Shown here piece after piece: positions 20,431-28,500 of a DNA stretch of 64,000 nt. Position numbers and translations under genes: made by a program. Under the pieces are notes generated by a model. The model made no database searches, was not told where the DNA came from, and worked only from the letters and a program-made list of their open reading frames with translations. Origin of the DNA: Streptomyces malachitofuscus (GTDB lineage: Bacteria; Actinomycetota; Actinomycetes; Streptomycetales; Streptomycetaceae); assembly GCF_014650055.1 (NCBI RefSeq), contig NZ_BMUF01000011.1, forward strand, positions 1-64,000. The letters are read 5' to 3'. The number at the start of each line of letters is the position of its first letter. The stretch's first letter is position 1.

Positions 20431-22686
20431 GTGCCGACCTTCGAGAACCTCCTCAACGCCCGACTGGGCAGCCTCAGCGACGCTGTGGACGACTGGACGG
20501 AAACAGTCAAGAAGCTTGGGAAGCTCGAAGAGCAAGCAAGCAAGGGCATGCTGAAGAAGGCCGGCAAGGCGGACTGGGAAGGCGAGAACGCCGGCGTCAC
20601 CCTGCCCTTCGTGAGGAAGACCGCCAAAGAGTTCGGGGACGCGCTCAAGGAAGCGGAGAGCATCCGCAACATCCTCCGGGGAGCCCTGACGGAGTTCAAG
20701 GCGGCCAAGGCTCAGCTTTCCAAGGTCGTCGAGGACGCCCCCGGGAAGGGGATCAGAGTCGATCTGGACGGCACCGTCAGCTACCAGATCCACCCCGACC
20801 GCCGTGGCAAGGACTACGAGGGACCGGAGCCGAAGGAAGCCGACTTCGAACAGGTTCGTACCGATATCAAGGAAGCCCTGAAAAGGGCGAACGAGGCCGA
20901 CGAGGTCGCATCCCGCGCCCTGCGCACACTGGTGGGCAAGGACAAGCACAACTTCTCCGGCACCGAGTACGACTCCCTCAAAGACGCGGGCAAGGCGCAG
21001 GACGCCCAGGACGCGAGAGCTGCCGCCAAGATCGTCGCCAAGGGCGACGACGCCTCTCCCGAGGAAATCGCTCGCCTGAACAAGTACTTCAGGGACAACA
21101 AGGGCGACCAGCACTTCGCCGAACGCTTCGCCCTCGAAGTCGGGGTCAGGGGCAACCTGGAGTACTGGGCCGACATGGGCGATCCGAGTGACGGCTCCAG
21201 GCTGGGCGTGGATCACGCCAAGAAGATCAAGGAGCTCCAAGAGAACTGGAGCCTGACGCTGGCAGCCGCGACACACTCCGACAGCGCGGAGATGACACGC
21301 TGGAAGTCGGAGATGGTCAAGGCCGGCGATGACATCATCCAGACCCGGGGGACGTCGGCGCACGGGTTCCAGGTCATGAGCAACCTCATGCGCGAGGGCA
21401 TGTACGACAAGAAGTTCCTCCACGACTTCGGCAACGCTGTCGTCGTTGCCGAACGGCGTATGACCGGAGACGGGCGCATCTCACCCAGCCAGGCCTGGAA
21501 TTCAGGACTGGCCATGTCCCCGAAGCTGAACTGGGACGGCAAAGACCTGGGTTCGGATCCCATGGCCGGCTACATGGAGGCGCTCGGTCACAATCCAGAG
21601 GCATCTTTGGACTTCTTCAACCGTTCCACCAAGCTGGACGGTGAAAAACTCAGCAACTGGGACTACTTCGTGGGCGACGGAAAACAAGCCCGCGACTGGC
21701 CGGAAGGAACCGACGGGAAGGCAACGGGATTCGACAACCTCGGTCACGCTCTCGAGGCCGCCACCCTGGGGTACGCCTACGACGAAAGCAATCCCAGTGT
21801 CCCACCCATGAAGACCGAGGAGCAGATTCAGGCCAGGGAAGAGCGTACCGCCTTGGTATCGAAGATCGTAGAGAACTACACGTCAGCAGACGCGATTGAC
21901 AAGCAGCCGGGCATGCGAGACAGCCTCGCGAATATCGCAGCAGGTCACATCGACAGCCTCAGCTACTCCATGGCGAACTGGGGTGGCAGCGGGGAACTTG
22001 CTGACAGAGACGGTCTATTCAACTTCGAAGGCAAGCATCTTCGGGATCTGGGCGAATCCGGTACAGCTAACTTCCTGCGGGCTCTTGCCGCCGACGAAGA
22101 GTCTTACAACACCGTCTCGGTGGCTCAACAAACCTATGGTGCAAGCTTGATGGCCGCGCAAGGGAATCATCAAGACAACGCGCTTGACGCAGGCCTTCAC
22201 AGTGTCTCGATGCACGGACTGTTGGATCAAGCGCGATCAGAAAGCATCGGGGAAGAGTTCGCCGAGGACGCCAAGGAACGAAACAAGCAACTGGAGAAGC
22301 AGGGAGAGTGGCGCAACTTCGCGGCCGGCGCCACTGTCGGCCTGGTCGTCGGCGTGGCTTCAGAACTCATCATCCCCACAAGAGCCGCCGCTGCTATTGC
22401 CGTTCCGCTCGCTTTTGAAGTGGCCGGCGGAGCCGCCGAAACTTACATGGCGACGCAAACGATCGACTGGCTCGACGAGAACGAGTACAAGAACGATCAG
22501 CAAGCCGTCGAGGGAATTCAAAAGGCGAGGCAGGATGGGCAACACAACGCGATGACCCCCCTCTTGAATTATGCCGCTCAGAACGATATGTCGCCAACAG
22601 AAGTACGCGATCTGGTTCGTCGAGCACAGGGCACCTATCACGACGGCGGAGAGTACACCGACACCGATGACGCCCGAGGATGGTGA
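20431..22686 (+). CDS. Large WXG-like effector candidate
   Basis: A 751-aa protein of unknown activity. The N-terminal ~110 residues form a WXG100-like helical unit (GKADWEGENAGVTLPFV, WEG about residues 49-51). A long, mainly helical central part follows. Near the C-terminus is a hydrophobic segment (about residues 636-675, GLVVGVASELIIP and on), then an acidic helical tail. Base composition becomes visibly less GC-rich from about 21,800 onward. The gene overlaps the following lipoprotein gene. The layout resembles type VII effectors with a membrane-active region, but I recognise no catalytic motif. Resemblance to the DUF6571 group is possible, unverified. Confidence 0.82.
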   Translation: MPTFENLLNARLGSLSDAVDDWTETVKKLGKLEEQASKGMLKKAGKADWEGENAGVTLPFVRKTAKEFGDALKEAESIRNILRGALTEFKAAKAQLSKVVEDAPGKGIRVDLDGTVSYQIHPDRRGKDYEGPEPKEADFEQVRTDIKEALKRANEADEVASRALRTLVGKDKHNFSGTEYDSLKDAGKAQDAQDARAAAKIVAKGDDASPEEIARLNKYFRDNKGDQHFAERFALEVGVRGNLEYWADMGDPSDGSRLGVDHAKKIKELQENWSLTLAAATHSDSAEMTRWKSEMVKAGDDIIQTRGTSAHGFQVMSNLMREGMYDKKFLHDFGNAVVVAERRMTGDGRISPSQAWNSGLAMSPKLNWDGKDLGSDPMAGYMEALGHNPEASLDFFNRSTKLDGEKLSNWDYFVGDGKQARDWPEGTDGKATGFDNLGHALEAATLGYAYDESNPSVPPMKTEEQIQAREERTALVSKIVENYTSADAIDKQPGMRDSLANIAAGHIDSLSYSMANWGGSGELADRDGLFNFEGKHLRDLGESGTANFLRALAADEESYNTVSVAQQTYGASLMAAQGNHQDNALDAGLHSVSMHGLLDQARSESIGEEFAEDAKERNKQLEKQGEWRNFAAGATVGLVVGVASELIIPTRAAAAIAVPLAFEVAGGAAETYMATQTIDWLDENEYKNDQQAVEGIQKARQDGQHNAMTPLLNYAAQNDMSPTEVRDLVRRAQGTYHDGGEYTDTDDARGW

Positions 22687-23351
22687 CTGTGCGTAGGAAC
22701 GCTGCAATCGTACTTTCGGTGTCCTTGTTGATGGGCGTGGGAGCCTGCACCGCGGATGACACCACTGACCAAAGCGATCACAAAGAAACGGCGTGCGAGG
22801 AACTCCTTGGCGCATCTGGCGTCGACTGGGTGAAAGACAACACGGAAGCAGAAACCGGCGTGGCGCCAGGATCCGACGACCTGGAGAGCGCTAAGTCCTT
22901 GTTCGCCACGCAAGCTAAGTCTTGGGATCCATCCAGTGAGAAGGTGCCGCTCTTCTCCAGCTCCGAACTGTGCCGAGTCGTGAAGAGGTCGAATTCTGCC
23001 GGAGCTAGTCTTTCGATCAGATTCGGCGCCTCAGTCATACCGTTCGACCACCCCTTTGAGGAAGACCAGATCGAGACCACTGTCAACTCTGACGTGAAGT
23101 TGGTGCACGAAAAGGATACCCGGGGAAGGAAGAGATACTTCGTCTATGTAAAGTGTCAGGTCGAAGGCGCTCCGACTAACCAAGAGGACGAAGTTCCTCT
23201 TGAAGGCGTCATGACAGACACGCTCACCAACTCGCACAGCGCTGACGATCACCTCAACTATCTGCTGCACTCCGCCAGGACAGCAATCAAATCCTTCGAC
23301 TGCCAGAACAGTCCCGCAGTGCCGGCAACCATGCCCGACCGCATCAAGTGA
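22680..23351 (+). CDS. Lipoprotein, candidate immunity partner
   Basis: A 223-aa lipoprotein. A short basic N-terminus, a hydrophobic core and the lipobox LLMGVGAC place the lipidated cysteine around residue 23. The mature part is acidic, with three further cysteines. The annotated ATG at 22680 overlaps the upstream gene by seven bases; a GTG at 22689, spaced eight bases from AGGA, may be the real start. Base composition is much lower in GC than the chromosome average, with AT-rich third positions. An effector-like gene overlapping a lipoprotein gene is a known toxin/immunity arrangement in type VII systems, but the pairing here is inference. Confidence 0.8.
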   Translation: MVTVRRNAAIVLSVSLLMGVGACTADDTTDQSDHKETACEELLGASGVDWVKDNTEAETGVAPGSDDLESAKSLFATQAKSWDPSSEKVPLFSSSELCRVVKRSNSAGASLSIRFGASVIPFDHPFEEDQIETTVNSDVKLVHEKDTRGRKRYFVYVKCQVEGAPTNQEDEVPLEGVMTDTLTNSHSADDHLNYLLHSARTAIKSFDCQNSPAVPATMPDRIK

Positions 23352-23985
23352 CTTTGCCGACGTACTGACTGACACTCTCACCGAAAGCACATGAGAAACC
23401 ATTCACCATGACGTACCCTTTGCGCTACACAAGAGGTGCGGTCAACTCCTGAGGCTGCGAGGACAATCATCAACTTCGTCACCCTCGCCCGGATAGGAAC
23501 CACAGGAGGGCAGCTCATCCCCTTCGGGCCTGAACCGCCAGTCGTCATTGCCGTGGACGTGGTGTCGAGAGGCAGCGGTATGGCCATACCATCACTGGTG
23601 GGCGCCCAAGGACAATGGTTCAGGGTCAGAGACAACCGATACCAGGATCGAACCGCGAGCCAGTGATGAGACCTCGGGTCCAGAAAAGTTAACCTTTGCG
23701 TTGTGAGGCGCATCGACGAAGGCCGCCCGTCGACCGTAACGAATAACCTCATCGATGCTGAAGTACCGTTCCTGGCTCGGCGGTTCCGCTGTGACCCGTG
23801 TGAATCGATGGCCGGGCCGAACGACACCACCTACACACCACACAACACACATGGCTGTCTCGGCCATCCGAGCCTCAATAGAATTGATCTGCAGGCGGCC
23901 TTGAGGGTCGCTGCCACTGCTCACGCCGACCATCTTCTGGTTCGATGTCCTTCCTTGTGGCCGAGTTGCCCTGTTGGAGTCGTCC
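23352..23985. other. Low-GC stretch without a convincing gene
   Basis: These 634 bp lie between the plus-strand lipoprotein gene and the minus-strand immunity tail. Short open frames exist on both strands (plus 23436-23666, minus 23592-24122 and 23378-23830), but none has a good ribosome binding site or familiar motif. The minus frame contains a plausible protein-like piece (PPSQERYFSIDEVIRYGRR, about 23,710-23,790). It looks like decayed coding sequence, possibly old immunity-gene remnants. Confidence 0.5.
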
Positions 23986-24219
23986 TCATTCGCTGTCTTG
24001 CATGAGGCCCTCCAAGGCCATGTGCAGCCTCTCTTCGTGGTCCAGGAGGAGCACACGTTGCACGCCCTGGCGTTCCTCAATGATGAGCAGATCGTCCATG
24101 CCTGGGTAGTACAAGTCATCAATGTGCTCTAGGAGTTCTCGATACGAAACGTCTACGCAAGAAGCATGCATATGCATTGCCTGCGCCAGTTCCGCCAGCG
24201 AGCCTCCCATGGTCTCCAT
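23986..24219 (-). CDS. Short acidic ORF, possible immunity-gene remnant
   Basis: A 77-aa ORF (METMGGSLAEL at the start, LEGLMQDSE at the end), acidic and probably helical. It starts just after an in-frame TAG, has only a weak upstream ribosome binding site, and overlaps the 3' end of the larger ORF 24119-24853 in another frame. It may be a real small gene or the surviving end of a longer one. I recognise no family. Confidence 0.4.
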   Translation of the reverse strand: METMGGSLAELAQAMHMHASCVDVSYRELLEHIDDLYYPGMDDLLIIEERQGVQRVLLLDHEERLHMALEGLMQDSE

Positions 24220-24853
24220 CAGGGCCTAAAACGCCTCGTGGGTTACAGGCTGGTGGGCCGCCGCTCTGCGGGTCCTTCATCGACGCATCCCTATTGGTTA
24301 GTCGTCGTGCGATGTCTATGTCGCGTTGCAGTGCACTGAGCCGAGGCGGTTCGCGGTTGGCGTCGAGCACAACGACGTGAAGACGGTCCCCGACCTGTGG
24401 GGAGGCGACGTTCTCGTCCCACCATGAAGGATGCATCACTTGATCAATGAAGCCGATGCCACCACCGTCGATAGCAACTCTGAAACCTACGGATGCCACC
24501 GCAATGACTGTCACATCAAATTTCTGGTGATCACTGACGTCCACCGCAACGCTCCGCCCATCTCCTCCGTGAAACGAACGCCTTCGAACCTTCTCGATCG
24601 GGCCTGGATCGTAGCGCAGCTGATCTGTTTCAACCTCGTACGGAGGGATCCACCACTCGGGCACCAAACCATCCGGGTAGTGCTCAAAAGTTCTGCACGT
24701 GCTACACCACTCCCACAAGCGGCCCCTGCTACTAAACTCCACACCTCGGAGGACTCGCAGTTCGACGTTTTCTTGCAGATACCAGCGATATAAATTCCTG
24801 TGATTGCAGCAGGGGCATCTACCTGCGACAGCAGGTCCTTTCCGACATATCAC
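24119..24853 (-). CDS. CPCC zinc-finger plus S1-like ORF
   Basis: A 244-aa reading frame made of unlike parts. Residues 1-90 carry CPCCNHRNLYRW and later CSTC, a four-cysteine zinc-binding pattern seen in small CPCC proteins near bacterial toxins. Residues about 110-175 look like an S1-type beta-barrel (VTVIAVASVGFRVAIDG, then VGDRLHVVVLDANREPPRLS). The last ~65 residues are Gly/Pro/Arg-rich and unlike a folded domain. A GTG near 24543 behind GGCGGAG could start the S1 part separately. So this may be two genes fused by loss of a stop, with a frameshifted end. It lies downstream of the RHS toxin and its candidate immunity gene. Confidence 0.5.
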   Translation of the reverse strand: MICRKGPAVAGRCPCCNHRNLYRWYLQENVELRVLRGVEFSSRGRLWEWCSTCRTFEHYPDGLVPEWWIPPYEVETDQLRYDPGPIEKVRRRSFHGGDGRSVAVDVSDHQKFDVTVIAVASVGFRVAIDGGGIGFIDQVMHPSWWDENVASPQVGDRLHVVVLDANREPPRLSALQRDIDIARRLTNRDASMKDPQSGGPPACNPRGVLGPDGDHGRLAGGTGAGNAYACFLRRRFVSRTPRAH

Positions 24854-24997
24854 CCCCCGGGGCTACTTTTCCTCTGCCATAACGCTGTCATCCACCCCTC
24901 GCCCAACTTCCTCTACCTGCCGATGAGCCAGGAACCTGCCGGCTGGATCAGCCAGCGAGCGATGAGGTCTTACAGGAGACCCATCTGGTTCCCACCC

Positions 24998-25582
24998 TCA
25001 CGGCAATCGAGGGATTAGTTGCAGCCACTCTGACAGCTGCTGGTGCTGCGGCGCCTCCCGGGGGATGCAATCTGCGATGGGCCGAAGGCGGGTAAGGAGA
25101 TTCTTGATGCGACGCAATCGCAGAATCTCCGACTTCGAAAGGGACCTCCATTCTGCGGTGGCGGCAGCCACGTCGGCTCGGGATTCGTGGATCTCTATGA
25201 ACACGGAACGACATACCTCAATAGGATCTTGAACCGGGTCACCGTACACAGCCCCAAAATGTTGGACAGCAAAAACCCGTACGTATACCTCGTCGGCGAG
25301 AATGCTTGCTGAGTCGAATTCTGCACTACTTCGCTTCCGGCGAAGAGCCGCCAAGGCGAGCCGGCACCACCGAAGTTGAGTCTCCTCATCCAGGTCGGCA
25401 TTCCGCATCCGGCCGACGGACAAATCGCGTACCATTTCCCATACTTGCCAGTCGTCATCCCATCGGTCCGATTGGTTCGCCAGAGCCTCAAGTTCATCAA
25501 GAGACGCTCTTGCGATTCCTTCAATTTCGACTGATCCCGAGTTTTCTCTGGGCGAATCATTCGAGGAATACGATCCCTGCAC
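24998..25582 (-). CDS. Candidate immunity protein for the RHS toxin
   Basis: A 194-aa acidic, mostly helical protein. I chose the GTG at 25582 because GAAGGGAGG sits nine bases upstream. This start lies inside the 3' end of the RHS gene, giving a 26-bp overlap. Overlap with the toxin 3' end, same strand, and equally reduced GC content are the usual marks of a cognate immunity gene. Motifs such as SDRWDDDWQVWEMV and ALRRKRSSAEFDSASIL do not match an immunity family I know. Downstream, 24854-24997 (144 bp) holds nothing recognisable. Confidence 0.68.
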   Translation of the reverse strand: MQGSYSSNDSPRENSGSVEIEGIARASLDELEALANQSDRWDDDWQVWEMVRDLSVGRMRNADLDEETQLRWCRLALAALRRKRSSAEFDSASILADEVYVRVFAVQHFGAVYGDPVQDPIEVCRSVFIEIHESRADVAAATAEWRSLSKSEILRLRRIKNLLTRLRPIADCIPREAPQHQQLSEWLQLIPRLP

Positions 25583-28500
25583 GCTCGAATGCCTCCCTTC
25601 CCACTTGAAGACTATCTTGTGAAGGTTTGTAGTGGCCACTATTATTGTTAATCACTAGGCCGATGTAACTTCCATCTGCCCCGGCTATCTCGGCCTCTCC
25701 AGCTGTCTGAACTGGTCCCCCGCGAGTCAGAACCGGATGCTTGAGCTCAACTCCGGGCAAAGTTTTGGGCATGACGAGAAGATCACCATTCTGGTCCACC
25801 ACCCATTTTATGGTCCCCGAATTGATCGCTTCGTCAAACCCGCTGTCACCCACTCTGAGCGGCCTGACACCCAAACGATCGGCCTCATCGAGCTCACGCT
25901 CCAGTTCTTCCGGCATCTGATTCTCATATGTCGGCGCAAGTCCAAGAGGGTCAGCGCTACCCTGCGGATTCTGCACGTACTCCGTGGGGTTGGGGGCTGG
26001 TGCCAGACCAAGGGGGTCCGGCGTGAGATACCGTGCTGTTTCCGGGTCGTAGTGGCGGAAGTAGTTGTAGTGGAGGCCTGTTTCCGGGTCGTAGTACTGG
26101 CCGGGGAAGCGTAGGGGGGTGTAGGCCGTGCTGGTGGTTGGCCAGGTTGTTGTGCCCCAGAGGGTGGTGCGGGTGCGCCAGGCTATGTCGCCTTCTTCGT
26201 CGACGAGTTCGGTGGGGGTGCCTACCAGGTCGGTGACGATGGCGAAGAAGCGGGAGTCTATTTCTTGCTGGGGGGCGTCCGCGGCGGTGATGCGTTCGGA
26301 CTGGGTGATGGGGTGGAGGCCCCGGTGGTTCCAGGTCAGGGTGACCGGGTTGGGGAGGGACGGGGAGGTTGTCGTCTGTTCGCAGAGGGTTGTGCCGTCC
26401 CAGGTGAAGAGGACCTGTTCGGTGACCGTTTCGCCGTCGTGCGACAGGCGGAGTTTGGACGTTCTGCGGCCCAGGGGGTCGTAGGTGTAGCGCCAGCGGG
26501 TGCCGTCGGGGGTGGTGACCTCGTTGAGACGGTCTTCTGCGTCCCAGGTGTAGTGCCAGGTGTCCGGCTTGCGGGACAGGCGCGGCTTCTGGCGGAGGGT
26601 GGTGCGGCCCAAGGCGTCGTGTTCGTAGCGGACGCGGCCGGCTCGGGTGATGCGCGTGCCGTCGTAGTCGCGGGATCCGGTTGCTTCGCCGCCAGGGTGC
26701 GACGTCGGCCATGACGCGGTGGTCTGGTTGCCGGACTCGTCGTAGGCGTAGCGCTCCGTCCAGTTCGCGGCGTGTACGGCCGTCACGCGGCCCGTCGGGT
26801 CCAGGTCGAAGCGGCGTGAGCCGGAGAGCTGGTCCTCGATGCCGATCAGGTTGCCGTCGGCCCGGTAGGTGTACGCGCGGTGTTGCAGGGGACGGCTGCC
26901 CGTGCCCGTTACCGATTGGGTGGTCAGGCGGCCCAAGGGGTCGTAGGTGTGGTCCAGGGTGAGCGTTTCGCCTATGCGGCGGGTCAGTTCGCGGCCGACC
27001 GGGTCGTAGGTGAAGGCAATGGTGCGGCCCGAGGCCGTCATCTCGGTGCTGAGGCCGGTCGCGTCGTAGGTCCAGGTGGTGGACGCGCCGGTGGGGGTCG
27101 TGCGGGCCGTCCGGCGGCCGAACTCGTCGTAGGCGTAGGTGAGGGTGCGGCCGTCGACCGTTTCGGAGAGGACTCGGCCGTGGAGGTCCCTCTCGAGAAT
27201 CAGGGTCGTGCCGTCAGGGGCGGTGGCCTCGGTCAGGTGGCCGATTGGGTCGTATGTGTAGGTGGTTGCTCCGTCGGGGGTGTGCTTGGTGATCACCTGG
27301 CCCTGCGCGTTGCGCTCGTAGGAGGTTGTGTGGCCCAGCATGTTGCTGCGGGACGTCAGGCGGCCTGCCGCGTCGTAGGTGTACGTGAGGGTGCGGCCGT
27401 CGAAGTCGGTTTCCGTGGCCAGACGGCCGGCGGGGTCGTAGGTGTAGGACCAAGTCAGGCCTTGGGGGTTGGTGACCTTGGTGAGGTGCAGCTCTGTGTC
27501 GTGCTCGAACTCGTAGCGCACTCCGTCCGGGCCCGTGCGGGCCGTCAAGAGGTCGAAGTGCGTGTATGCGAAGTGAGTGACTCCGCCGAGTCGGTCGGTG
27601 TGGGTGGTGCAGTTTCCCTCGCCGTCGTAGGTCCAGGACTCGGTGGTGCCGTCGGCGGCGGTGCGGCGGGCCAGAAGGCCCTCCACCGTCCACTCGAGGC
27701 GGGTCGCGGCTCCCGTGGGCTCCGTGATGGTGACGGGGCGGCCGAAGATGTCGCGTGCGTAGCTTGTCGTCGCGCCGAGAGGGTCCGTGATGCGTACAGG
27801 GAGGCCCGCGTCGTCACAGTGGACCGTCGTCGTGTTGCCCAGGGGGTCGACCACGGCCGTCAGGCGGCCCTGCTCGTCGTAGGCGAAGCGGGTGGTGTGG
27901 CCCGTCGGCGCCGTGAGGGCGGTTCTGTTGCCGCGGGAGTCGTAGGTCTGGTGGGCGGTGGTGCCGTTCGGGTACCGGACGGTCGTGGGGAGGTGGAGGT
28001 CGTTGTAGTCGGCCTGGGTCTCGCGGCCGTCGGGCTCCACGACCGAGGTGAGGTTGCCTGCTGCGTCGTAGGAGAAGCGGGTGGTGTGGCCTAGGGGGTC
28101 CGTTCGGGACAGCAGGCGGTTGTGGCGGTCGCGGTCGAAGCGGGTCACCGCGCCCACCGGGTCGACCTCTGCGACCACCTGGCACAGGTCGTTGACGAAG
28201 TAGCGGTAGACGTGTCCCGTGCCCGTGGTGGCGGTGGTGGTGCGCAGTCCCGTCTCGGGGTCCGGGTCGGAGTAGGCGATGCGCAGGCTCACGTGGCCTT
28301 CGCTGCCGCCCTCGGCGATGCAGCGGTCGCGGTCGTCGTACTCGTAGGCGTAGCTGCGGTCGTTGGTGTCGGTCCAGGAGGTGATGCGGCCCGCCGCGTC
28401 GTAGGTGAAGCGGAGGGGCAGGCCGGAGGAGTTCACCACCTCGGTGAGGTCGCCCTCCGGGGAGTAGCCGTAGCGGATCAGTTCCTGGTCGGTCCCGTCG

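Noticed and set aside
23378..23830. 150-aa minus-strand ORF
   Set aside because: No ribosome binding site, no recognisable motif and unlikely composition; conflicts with other weak frames in the same low-GC stretch.
23592..24122. 176-aa minus-strand ORF
   Set aside because: The first half is Cys/Trp-rich shadow of the 77-aa ORF. The rest has one protein-like patch only, so I list the region as probable decayed sequence.
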